Shown in pieces: positions 21,098 through 31,355 of a stretch of 64,000 nt of DNA. The number at the start of each line of letters is the position of its first letter. Position 1 is the stretch's first letter. Origin of the DNA: Flammulina velutipes. Its lineage: Eukaryota > Basidiomycota > Agaricomycetes > Agaricales > Physalacriaceae. A model generated the notes under the pieces. That model was not told where the DNA came from, did no database searches, and was given only the letters and a program-made list of their open reading frames with translations. The stretch covers positions 1,116,001-1,180,000 of the forward strand of contig CM022371.1 in NCBI GenBank assembly GCA_011800155.1, in the 5' to 3' direction. The translations under genes were made by a program, and so were the position numbers.

Positions 21098-21225
21098 TGG
21101 AAAGGGATCAGGCCACTGTCCACCGATCTCATCTACCGGATAGAAATGACAACTGGATGCTGCACGAGCGATGCGCCGTTTCTTAAAACTGGGGAACGCA
21201 AGGCTCCCGCCAAAGTGGGCAGTCA
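21098..21225 (-). pseudogene. fragment of a protein kinase gene
   Basis: On the minus strand this short piece mirrors part of the neighbouring intact kinase. It reads HFGGSLAFPSFKKRRIARAA, where the kinase has DFGESLSFPSFEERRIACSA, and both then run to a DPFPA motif. The DFG aspartate is His here. No catalytic loop or N-lobe accompanies it. It is about 110 bp beyond the stop of the intact gene and is best read as the remains of a tandem duplicate. Confidence 0.7.
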
Positions 21226-21333
21226 ATGTGTGGCTAAATGCAAGCATGCAGGTGGCTATGCAAAGGCATGGACAACGTACAGCAAGACCAGCAATCTGAA
21301 CACTGGAGAACTTGTGGAGAATGAACATTCAAC

Positions 21334-23070
21334 TCAAGCACGGCGTCGCACGATGCGAACATTTGAACAAAATCCAGTAGCTTTCTCAATAATAGACTGC
21401 TCAGCATCTGAAACCTCCTCATCTTGATTTTTCCCTCGCGCAGCGTACGGCGACGCAGAATGCCTTGAACCTTTCCATCTCGCGGCTGGCAATAAACTTT
21501 GCCCCTTTTCCTTTTGACTCCCCTCGGCCTCGGGTACCACACTTCCGTTGTTCACCTCATGTACAGCCCTCTGTCCTTTCCTCGTCAAAGCAGCCTTCCC
21601 AACAAGTCGAAGATACTCATATCGATGGCCTGTTGCATCCTTGACCCAGTGCCACGGGTGTTCATAACCGTAGTACGGGTGCAGCATATTCGACGCAGGA
21701 GATAACAGTGTCCACCGATTTAACCTCGATTTAGCATCTTGAAATCGCTCTAGGCATCGCATAGCAGTTGGGCGGGATTTCGGGTCCATATGAAGCATGC
21801 TATCAATGAGAGGACGCATGAAAGGTAGATCCTAGACATGATGCATGAGCCATTGAAGAGAGCAAGTAAACTGCCAACACTACCTTGTAGAACGACTCCT
21901 CCAATACGGTACCCATTACGTAGATGTCCGCCGGGAATGGATCATGCCATGTCTCCTGCCCTTCAGGTAATTCCTCTTTGAATTCAAACTTCTCTGGGTA
22001 AGCGTGAAAGCTGCAAGCTGAACAAGCGATGCGGCGTTCCTCGAAACTGGGGAACGAGAGACTCTCGCCAAAGTCGAAGTACAGATATTTGACTGGGACG
22101 TCGATGCGGTCCTTTCTATCCCGAGGCTCTCGTGGACCCCGAGATGATCCTGAGAACGTCGGCAAATTGACCAAGGGGTTCATTCCAGCAGGAAACATTG
22201 TAGCCGGGTCCATGCCAATGTTGTGAGAACGTATATCACTGAACGAGGCATTTAGCGTGAGGGTGTCTAGGAGAGGCATTGAGATGCCAACCGATGAGCA
22301 ATGTTATTTTGATGCATAAAAACGAGGCCCTTGCGAAATTGTCAGAACGCTGGAGGTATCAACATGCATAATACTCTACCTCTAGGAGTTGAGAGATGAA
22401 GTCGAGCGATTCCATAGTCAATCGAAACGACGGCTGCCGCCACTCACGTAAGAGAGGCATGATAGTGAAAGCGAACCGATCGTCGCTAAGCTCCGGTTCA
22501 ACGTCGTCCTCAACCGGAAACCATTCGAGCAGCTGAATGCAATGATTCATGGGATCATCTCGTAGATCGTCAGATGACACCAACAGCATGGTCTTGAGCT
22601 CCTCGTTGAATCCTGACTCCAGACGCCAGACGAGCTTGATCACGACTTGGGCTCCGTCGAGGAGACGTGTGGCGAACATTACACGGATGCGGTGACCTCC
22701 GGATGATATCTAATACAAAATTTAGTCCCTGCTTTGAATAAGATGGCAAGGGACAAACCGCAATCGCATCTTCGTATTTATAGGGCTTCAATTTTGCCTT
22801 TTGTGCAGTATGGAAAGGATCAGAGTCGTATGGTTTGATCCACGAGGGCTTCCAGTCTGGACTATAGCGAGGAAGAAGTCGGTATCCCCGACGCTCGAGC
22901 ATGTTGAACCGGTCCCGCCACCACATTTCCTGCTCGCTGAGTTGTAGAGGATACCCTGGTCGCAAGCCCCATATTTGACCCCAAGTTATTTGAAACTCCC
23001 CTTCTTCAAGTGTAATATCCTTCGCTAAATCCTCTGTCCGAATACGAGGTTGGGCGGTGAAGCAGCTCAT
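21334..23070 (-). CDS. Protein kinase-like protein, basidiomycete type
   Basis: An eukaryotic-type protein kinase fold over about six exons. The N-terminal third is lineage-specific (EMWWRDRFNMLERRGYRL, then WKPSWIKPYDSD). The lysine strand is DGAQVVIKLVW. The catalytic loop HRDIRSHN is formed by splicing across an intron (GTTGGC to TTCAG, about 22247-22299). The DFG motif lies in YLYFDFGESL, and DIYVMGTVLEE marks helix F. The catalytic Lys, HRD Asp, Asn and DFG are all visible, so activity is possible. The C-terminal tail is basic and Ser-rich (SRHSASPYAARGKN). Start ATG is at 23070. It resembles the expanded agaricomycete kinases of unknown role; no substrate can be named. Confidence 0.75.
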
Positions 23071-23439
23071 GGTGGTGTGAGAGAGACAAGTTGACGTCAG
23101 AAACACGCACGGACCGCGCATCCGAGTTCTTCATTTCTCTGATACTCGTTATCGGTATTGACCTTTCATTGCCTCACAGCGCTACGAAGGCGGCGGTATC
23201 CTTGTTCATGTTTGGCGCAGTGTTTGGATGCGCGTTGAGCTGCTGTTCTCCGTATCCGACATACCTTTTATTCCCGGCCTGACCCCAATATTCATTGCAT
23301 ATTCTCAACGTTAACCTCATCCGCGCGGTTATGAGCCTGGAAATCCTGGCTCTGTGTTCTATGTTCGTTGCACTCACTACTTATCATGGTTATCGATGAT
23401 CGCTTGACGTGCTAGAAGTATAGTGAAATGAGAATCGAG

Positions 23440-23527
23440 AGGATGAAGACGACTCTGGCCTCCTTGACGTCTGGAGAAATGCGACCGTCTTTGAGGAGGA
23501 TTTGAGTTCGACTTCAGTCGTAGCCAT
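23440..23527 (-). pseudogene. 5' fragment related to the gene at 37450-37941
   Basis: The minus strand reads ATG, then a stretch like ELKSSSKTVAF, matching ELASSSKTVAFAPDVKEA at the start of the protein at 37450-37941. A one-base deletion after the TVAF codons shifts the frame; at DNA level the match continues through cagacgtcaagga. It stops soon after. It lies next to the 3' flank of AAA-like copy A and is dead. Confidence 0.65.
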
Positions 23528-23672
23528 GGTGGTGGTGTGCATGAATAGAGAACGGTATCACGTGCAGCATCAATCATTTACTTAGACCATTCCGATAGAA
23601 CCAGGTCCATTGGCATTCGCGAACACGACGTGACATTGGCAATCATTCCTCTCAGAGTAAAAATGAACAAAG

Positions 23673-24926
23673 TTATCTGATTACTCGACCAGTCTCCTTT
23701 CCGAGGATACGCATAACCTCTCGTGTACAATACATGACGTTCCCACAAAACGTCTCGTACGGCACGTCCGACAAGATACGATCTTCAACGTGACTAGCAC
23801 CTACCGCCCGACACAACAACCGAATCTCCTCCTCCGTTAAACCAAATAAAGTTGCCACCTCGGGCTCATCTGTCACATCGACACCCAACGCCTCCCAAGG
23901 GTTGTGATCAAAGTTCATAAACATCAGACTCGCCTCATACGCGGATCGACTATCAGGAGAAAGGCGTCGAGTACCCAGAATAACGCCATCGCGAATGCCC
24001 CGCGACAATCCATTAACTAGAGAGCTGATGAAATCCGTAGATAGAATATACATGATCTCCCGGCGATCGTCGCTTTGGCATGCAATTTCGGGATAGTCAT
24101 AGTTGTCGATGCAAAGGAACGTATCTATCCGTCCCTTTGGTCCATGTAGCCATTTCTAGAGCAGGGTGAGTAGAGAGCGAAACGGGTATGAAAGAACGTA
24201 CAGTCAGGGCAAACGAGATATTGACGTGTCCATCCATTGAGACTTCGGACAAGGGAGTAGAGGCGATTACACGCTCAAATCTTCTTCTGAACCGATTCAT
24301 ATGAGAATCTATGCGTCGATGTAGCGATTTACGAAACGCGACTGGGGAAGAGACGTTCAATGCGGCGAGGTCGAAGTGCAACACAGGTAAATTGCCAATC
24401 CACCTGTGTAGAGGACTGCCGGTGTTCTCGCGAAGCCACCCATCTACGTGTGTGTGTTGGAAAACTGTTGCCGCCGGAGTGTTTAAACCGCTATCTTCAG
24501 CGTAGAAAGAGTATAGCATGTCTGCAATGGCAGTTTTCCCGAATCCGGAAGGACGATGAATGATAGGTATTCGAGAATCAAAGCCGAGCTCACGAAGCCG
24601 GCCGATGGCAATTGACTTGTCTACCCAAACAGTGTTGGGGGCGACGGCCATCGTGAAGAAATCGAGAGACATGCCGGGGACAATCTACCAATAGGTTAAC
24701 AATGTCTCTATGTCAAATAAGAAAGACAGACAAGATTTGGCACATCACCGTCAAGGACTCTCAGCTGCTTGTTTACGGTATACAGGACCTGTGCACGAGC
24801 GACGGGATCGTCTGCTCTTGGGGAATCCAGTGACAAGTACATTTCCTCTGGGAAATCTACAGCTGAGAAATCGACATCGTCAATCGACGCGACTGAGATA
24901 CTATTGACCGCGTAGACTTGAGACTT
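23673..24926 (-). CDS. AAA-ATPase-like protein, copy A (start codon lost)
   Basis: A member of a four-gene family here. The nucleotide site is RPSGFGKT, matching the RPRRFGK(S/T) P-loop of the AAA-ATPase-like family (PF09820). The Walker B-like strand is CIDNYD, and FGLTEEEIRLL follows, also typical. Exons are about 24720-24926, 24176-24680 and 23673-24147 (approximate). Where copy B has the initiator ATG, this copy reads AAG (24924-24926), so translation could start only at the in-frame ATG at 24842, or upstream in an exon I cannot see. The 5' end and 3' flank resemble copy B, while the core is almost identical to copy C on the other strand. It ends at TGRVIR with no nuclease domain. It is probably a weakened or dying copy. 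Confidence 0.65.
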
Positions 24927-25194
24927 AGCCTATTAGCAACGAGACAGAGCGTGAATACATACTAGAGGGAGGGACAGGACGTCGCTGCATGATATCCTGG
25001 GTGGCGAGAAGGCTTTACTGCAAACGTACACTCGTATAGGTATATTAGAAAGAGACGTCAGAATAAACTTGGAGTCGGAACGAAAGAGAGGCTCGGATGT
25101 CTTGAATTTGAAAACAGCTGTTAATACACATCACGTGCATCCCCATCGGAACTGCCGAATCGCAGCCGTTGTCACTTTGGTCGCTTCTCCGCTC

Positions 25195-25944
25195 ATGCAT
25201 CGTCGAGGGGTGGGACTCGCTGCTTTTGAAAGACACGAACAATCCAAACGATCATTTGCAGAGCTCTCCAATGCGCTCTCTAAATCTCAAGTAGACCATC
25301 TGCAGAATCAGCTTGGCCAATTTCGCACTGCGCTTGCACACTTTGCCTCTTCCCACCGAGATGACATTCGACGCGACCCGACGTTCAGACATGCGTTCCA
25401 GCAGATGTGCTCTTCTATCGGGGTCGATCCTTTGGCGGGACCACGGAAAGGTGGCTGGTGGGCTGAAATGCTCGGCCTGGGAGATTGGCAATACGAGCTG
25501 GGCGTGCAGATTGTCGATGTGTGCGTCAGCACGCGAGAGCGGAACGGGGGCATGATAGAGATGAATGAGCTCGTGAGGCTCGTGAGCAAGCTGCGTGGCG
25601 TCGGTGGCGGTGCGATAGACGAGGACGATGTGATGAGGAGTATCAAAACGTTGCAGCCACTCGGCGCGGGATATCAGGTTGTTGAGATTGGAGGCAGGAA
25701 GATGGTTCGCAGCGTGGTGAAAGAACTCGACGATGATCAAACGGTGGTTCTCGCGGTGGCTAATGACACGGGTGGCAGGATCGTGGAGGGTGATTTGATA
25801 CGCCAGAAGGGATGGACGAGGGAGCGGGCGTCTGCAGCGCTGGAGAACATGCTTACCCGCGATGGGTTGTGCTGGATAGACGAGCAGGACGAGCGGAATG
25901 GACGGGCGTATTGGATTCCTTCTGCAATACAATGGAATGAATGA
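25195..25944 (+). CDS. VPS22: ESCRT-II complex subunit VPS22 (SNF8/EAP30)
   Basis: VPS22 is the core subunit of ESCRT-II, which sorts ubiquitinated cargo into multivesicular bodies. One uninterrupted ORF of 249 residues, unusual in this intron-rich window. The N-terminus MHRRGVGLAAFERHEQ and the following helix are characteristic. HFASSHRDDIRRDPTFRHAF and MLGLGDWQYELGVQIVDVC are further family blocks. Two winged-helix domains follow, ending in VEGDLIRQKGWTRERASAAL and LTRDGLCWIDEQ. Start is the ATG at 25195; codons upstream in the same frame lack similarity. Length matches the family. Confidence 0.93.
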   Translation: MHRRGVGLAAFERHEQSKRSFAELSNALSKSQVDHLQNQLGQFRTALAHFASSHRDDIRRDPTFRHAFQQMCSSIGVDPLAGPRKGGWWAEMLGLGDWQYELGVQIVDVCVSTRERNGGMIEMNELVRLVSKLRGVGGGAIDEDDVMRSIKTLQPLGAGYQVVEIGGRKMVRSVVKELDDDQTVVLAVANDTGGRIVEGDLIRQKGWTRERASAALENMLTRDGLCWIDEQDERNGRAYWIPSAIQWNE

Positions 25945-26582
25945 ATGAAATACGGCAGTACTACATGTGTGTGAACGATTGTGAAGGAAACCTGCCAGCA
26001 AATCACTATGCTGGCCATACAATTTGAATCTAGACTTTAGGTGTCTATACATACTGGACAATGCTTATTGTTCATGTACCGATCCTGGCTGAAAAGTTTG
26101 GAATACATAACTTACATGCCAGTCAGGAAACATTTAGAGGCCAAAAAAGGGTCTTCAGAACTTGCGATCTGAAGAGCGCGTTGAATTTCAACAGCCAATC
26201 AACAGCGTCCAAAAACGGACACAAAAGTGAATTTCGTATGGATCTAGAGACGAAATCCACCTCCAGATCCTTATGGAAAGTCATCCACTCTCGTCCTTCG
26301 TCCGTCACACCCTTCATATCCCTTCATATAGGTATTGAAACTGGGTTGGTGTACTGTCAGTGGGATAGTGCCAAATTGTTACACGTTGTGAATTTGTGAG
26401 GATACCTACGAAGCATTTATTATTGTCCAATAAGGACACCCACACTAGGCAGTCAACGAACAAAGTTGACGTTTATTTGTGTCACTTGTTACCCGTCACT
26501 CTACCACCACCTAGGTCGACATTGGCCTCCAGCAAAATTCCTTAGCGCACGACCACGTTCTCTACCGTTACTTTACGCGAAA
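25945..26582. other. intergenic gap
   Basis: 3' flank of VPS22 and 5' flank of the FHA gene. Open frames here have no family features and no phase-consistent splice partners. Nothing else seen. Confidence 0.45.
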
Positions 26583-28600
26583 ATGCCAGCCCCGCTCGCC
26601 CAGCCGTCGCCGACCCTCCTTTCTGCCTTGCCTTCACTCTACTTGTATCCTCTAAATGACTCTTTCGTTCCCAAGCATATTGCTCTTTCAACGCCCGGTC
26701 AACGAGTAAAGATTGGCCGACAGACAAATGCAAAGACCACTCCTGGAGAACGCAACGGCTACTTTGACTCAAAAGTACTCAGTCGGGCCCATGCGGAAAT
26801 TTGGGAAGAGGGCGGAAAGGTGCGTCTCTGCTCTGCTGCTGGCTTTGACTCTGATACAGCAACGTCCAGATATACATTAAAGATGTCAAGAGCAGTAACG
26901 GGACCTTTATAAATGGCGAGCGACTCAGTCAGGAAGGCATGGAGAGCGATCCCTTCGAGCTCAAGAGCGACGACATCGTCGTAGGTACCCCCTGTCGCGC
27001 ACCCCCCGCAGCTCTGACCCACCGTTCCAGGAATTCGGCATAGACATTGTCGGCGAGGACAACAAGACTATCGTCCACCACAAAGTCGCCGCTCGCGTAA
27101 TGTGCGTATTCACAGAGCAGGATGCCCATATGGCCGCCAGATCCGAGCAACAGCATATGCAGCCCAGCTCATCCTCGTCGCTGCACCAGAACACCCTCGC
27201 ATCCTCGTCAACCAACGGCCAGTCGGGCATGTCCTCTCTCCCCAATCCTCAGAAATCCAACCAGTTTCCACCGAGACTCACGGGTATGGGTGGCATGGGC
27301 GGTTCTATGCGTCCCCCAGGGAAGAGCGGGCTCACTTTCGAGCACATTTTAACTCGACTGCAAGGCGAGCTGCAAAAGAGCCGCGACACTGGCGCTGAGC
27401 TCGGCGCACTATCCGGCTCAATGGGTGAGATTGGCGAGACGCTTGGTGGCGCACTGCCACCCAGCATGCCCACATATCCCAATCCCGCTTCACTACCACC
27501 AGTACGACCACCCGCTCCAGCTGAAGAACAGTCTGCACCATCTCCTCCGGCCGAGGCAGACGGCAAACGTAGAAAGTCCCTTGCCGACCAACTTGACGAG
27601 CACGAACAAAAGGTAGTATTATCGATTCTCACTACAAATCTACGTTTACTAACTTATCGCGAAGGTTCGGATACTCGAAGAGAAGCTCAAAGAGCAGGAA
27701 GGGATGTGGAGCGAAATACGGGCTATGCTTCTTGCGAAACAGCAAGCAGAAGAAGACGAACGAGAGTACCATCGACAACGGGAGCAGGACAGGGAGCAGG
27801 ACCACGATTATGACGACGATGATTCGAAGAGCATTTCGACGGTCACAGGAGGGCTGGAACCCGTGGACGAGGAAGAAGAGCCGGAAGAGGATTTCTCACG
27901 GCACGAGCAGCATGAAGATGACAGGGGCCAAGATAACGAGCGGGAGGAACGTAAACAGGAGCACGTCCGTCCGCGCACACCAGAGCCATTGCTAGCTCTG
28001 CAGCAGCAGCAGCACGAACCCGAGCCAACTCCCAAACAGGACTACGAGAAGATGATTCTTGACCTAACTCTCAAAGTAACTCTCCTCAGTGAGCAGCTTG
28101 CGGAGAGTCGGGATGTCATTCGTGGTCTAGAAGAGAAAGTGACAGCGTTCACGATGACGCCAACGCCACCTCCAACTCAACCGAGTATGGAGTGGATAGA
28201 AAAGTGGGAGGAGATGGGACGACGTGTTGGACTTGTTGAGGAGACGGTTGAGAAGGTCAAGGAGGTCGAGGCAGAGAGGCGTGTCGAGGATGCTGTTTTA
28301 CCCCCCAGCCCACGGAGTCTGTCAAGCGATTCGTTGCGTCAACGACGGCGTGGACGTAGCTCCAGCGTGCGACGACAGTCCGTTGAGGTCCTCGCAGAAA
28401 GCCTCAAGGCGAATGGCGTCCTGAACGGTGTCTTGAACGGACATGTAGAACTGGTCAAGAAGGAGAACGGGGACATACCAAAGGTGGTGAAGGAACCGCA
28501 GGTTTTCAAAAGCCGGGTTGCAGACGCGTCTATAACGGCATTGGGGATAGTGATATTGAGTGTGGCGGCTGCAGCTGTTGTTTGGAAAGTGAAAGAGTAG
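26583..28600 (+). CDS. FHA-domain, tail-anchored protein (SLMAP / Far9-Far10-like)
   Basis: Residues about 15-120 form an FHA phosphopeptide-binding domain: VKIGRQTN, then NGYFDSKVLSRAHAEIW, then FIKDVKSSNGTFINGERLS, split by two short introns (near 26818 and 26983). The key Arg, Ser-Arg-x-His and Asn-Gly residues are all present. The middle is disordered and acidic (DHDYDDDDSKS), with coiled-coil stretches (MILDLTLKVTLLSEQLAESR). The C-terminus is a single membrane segment (ITALGIVILSVAAAAVVWKV) followed by KE, so it is tail-anchored. This architecture matches SLMAP/Far9-Far10 of the STRIPAK complex, active at ER, nuclear envelope or mitochondria; that role is inferred. Start ATG is at 26583; stop is at 28600. 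Confidence 0.82.
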
Positions 28601-28932
28601 TGCACCGATTCGCTTTTCTCGGTTTTTTTCTATGTTTAATTTTTTGTGTTTCGCTTTCTTCTCTGTTCTTCTTGCATGGATTATTTATTTCCCTATGTAA
28701 CGTTTTGACACGCGTAGGCGTCGACGACTTTCGTTAGGTTTCTCCTTACTATCTGCTTAATCAAGGCATTCCCCGACCTCGAGGCCCCGCTGGTGTGCGC
28801 CACATCATGGCGCCTGTGCCGGGGCGGCAGATGCAACTGTACAGTTGCAAGCCACCGGTGGCTGTGCACATCAGGAGTTTGTAACCCTACGTTGGGAGCA
28901 AAGGATCAGTGTAAGTACAAGTCGTCGACGCC

Positions 28933-29335
28933 ATGGCCAAATCCAAGAAGTGTGTCACTCTGCTTGTCCTGTCTGCCGTATCGTTGCTGACCGGTGAATC
29001 CAGCCACACCAACCACAACCAGAGCAGGAAGGCTCATCGTAATGGAATCAAAAGGCCCCAGGCTAACAGCACACGGTCGTTGAGAGGTGTACGTTCCCTT
29101 TTACTCCTCGATATGCCGTGGAGTTGACCGAGATCTTTTGTAGGTTGACGCCAAGGTATAGGATACTTTTTACCCCCTCCGAGGTTTATCTAAACACCAT
29201 CTCGCAGTTCCGCCGTAACGCTCGTTTTGCCGCCGTTGGATCTGTGCGTTCTCTGTTTCCCCCCATTTCCTATAGCGCTGACTTGTTGGGCAGCATAAAG
29301 CGAGGTTGGAGGCAAAGGCGGTAGCAGCAGCATGA
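28933..29335 (+). CDS. RPL29: 60S ribosomal protein eL29
   Basis: A 65-residue basic ribosomal protein spread over five very short exons, so no single frame shows it. The joined product runs MAKSKN, HTNHNQSRKAHRNGIKRP, STRSLRGVDAK, FRRNARFAAVGS and HKARLEAKAVAAA. This matches eL29 end to end. Introns begin GTGTGT, GTACGT, GTATAG and GTGCGT and end in CCAG, GTAG, GCAG and GCAG. One internal exon (VDAK, about 29143-29154) is only about 12 nt. Introns make up half the gene; I see no clear snoRNA boxes in them. Confidence 0.93.
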
Positions 29336-29987
29336 TGAGGAGTGGGAGTTCTGGATCGACGCGCTATGCATTTTCACGCACACAGAGACCATCCATGCTT
29401 ATCCCTCAGTATGAACATGAAAGATCAAAAAACCTTCAAAAACATTATTCGTGGATGGAGTCCGAAGTCTGGATATCGGGAACACTGGCAATGAACGACA
29501 AACCCTGTGGCGCTATCATGCTAGCGAATGGTTTTTATCTTCGATGATCGCGTAACTTCAGCTGGTTGGCAGCTCTTCTGGTGCTAACCCTTCATCGATA
29601 CTGTACCGCGCTGGACGGGATAATGGCCGACGTTGAAAGTGCACCTTCACTGAGTACGTTCTAAGCGGGCTCGGTCTGACGGTGAACCTCTCTGCATAAA
29701 AACTTGACAACAACTCCTGAGCCATTGTTCGCTCAAAACGGCAATTTCGGCTGCCACTGACTCAAGTACTCAAGGCTGGCTCCGAATGAGTCTGTTGGCT
29801 TCTCTCCCAGTTCAAGTCGATTGAATTGATATCTTCCGAATATTTCCGCCTAAGTGAGTGTCTTAAAAAGAACCTTTTCTGTGGCAATGAAGTACTAACG
29901 CCAACCAAGATATATAATGCAGGGAAACCAAGCGCCTTCCCTTAGTGTGTAGTAACGCTTTGACCTAGAGGCAGTTGCTAATGTTCT
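29336..29987. other. intergenic gap
   Basis: Between eL29 and AAA-like copy B. No exon or RNA gene is supported. The last 60 bases (gttgctaatgttct before the ATG at 29988) are shared with the 5' side of copy A. Confidence 0.45.
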
Positions 29988-31233
29988 ATGTCTCAAGCCT
30001 ACGCCGTCAATAGTGTCCCAGTCGCGTCAAGTGACGACGAGGACCTTGAGTCAGCAGAAACTTTCCCAGAGAAAACGGAATTGTACGGACTGGATTCCCC
30101 GAGGGCAGAAGACACCACTCATTCGCAGGTTCTGTATTTCACCAACCATCAGCTGGTAGCCGCCGATGCTGGAATTTCACATCTTGTATGTCCTTTTCTC
30201 TTGCTCTGGAGTATGATTTACCTGTTCGTAGAGTGTCCCTGGCGCATCTCTCAATTTCTTTACTATAGTCTGCTGCCCCGACATCGCTTGGGTAGACAAG
30301 TCAATTGCCATTGGCCGGCTTCGTGAATTCACCTTCGCTCCTCGGTTACCTATCATCCATCGTCCTTCTGGTTTTGGCAAAACTGCCATTGCAGACCTAC
30401 TCTACTGTTTCTACGCTCATGACGGCGGTCTCAGTGCGGAGGCGGCAGCCGTCTTTCAACACACACACGTGGATGGGTGGCTTCGCGAGAACACAGGCAG
30501 CCCTCTACATAGATGGATTGGCAATTTACCCGTGCTGCACTTCAACCTCGCATTGTTGAACGTCTCTTCTCCAGACGCATTTCGTCGATCGTTACATCGC
30601 CTCATAGATTCTCAGATGATTTGTTTCAGAAGGAGATTTGAGCATGTAATCGCCTCTACTCCCTTGTCCGAAGTTACAAAGAATGGACATGTCGATCTCT
30701 CGCTTGCTTTAATTGTACGTTTATCTTTACTGCCCGTTTCTTTTCTACTCACTCTACTCTAGAAATGGTTACGCGGGCCAAAGGGACGAATACATGCGTT
30801 CCTGTGCATTGACAACTATGACTATCCCGAAATCGAATCCCAGAACAACGAGGAAATCATGTTTATCCTTTCTTCATCCTTCATCAGTCCGCTAGTCTCT
30901 CACCTGGCGAGGACCATTTGCGATGGTGTTATCCTGGGTACTCGACACCTTTCTCATGACAGTCGATACGCTGAACAGCTGTCAATGACATGGAACAAGA
31001 ACTATTGGGTACCGTTGGGCGTTGATGTGACCGATGAGCCGAATCTGGCGACTTTATTCGGTTTGACTGAGGAGGACATTCAGGTGCTGTGTCGGGCAGT
31101 GGGTGCTGATAGTCGCGTCGAGGATCGTATCTTGTCGGACGTGCCGTACGAGACGTTTTCTGGGAACGCCATGTATTGTACACGAGAGGTTACGCGTATC
31201 TTGGGAGAAGAGACTGGTCGAGTAATCGGATAA
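29988..31233 (+). CDS. AAA-ATPase-like protein, copy B
   Basis: Three exons join in phase: 29988-30186, 30232-30717 and about 30765-31233. The N-terminal segment is MSQAYAVNSVPVASSDDED. The P-loop is RPSGFGKT (near 30350) and the Walker B-like strand CIDNYD (near 30810), then TLFGLTEEDIQVLC and a C-terminal helix ending TGRVIG. Introns begin GTATGT and GTACGT. The family (PF09820-type) is usually followed by a PD-(D/E)XK nuclease domain; this protein of about 370 residues stops before it. It is the most diverged of the three P-loop copies and looks intact. The role is unknown; related fungal proteins occur in expanded, lineage-specific sets. Confidence 0.75.
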
Positions 31234-31355
31234 CTTCGTTCATTTTTACTCTGAATTGCCTATGTCATTGTGTTCGCGAATGCCAATGGTTCTAAATGAT
31301 TGATGCTGCACGTGATACTGTTCTCTGAGTCTCTATCTTTCTCTCTCCCACGGCA

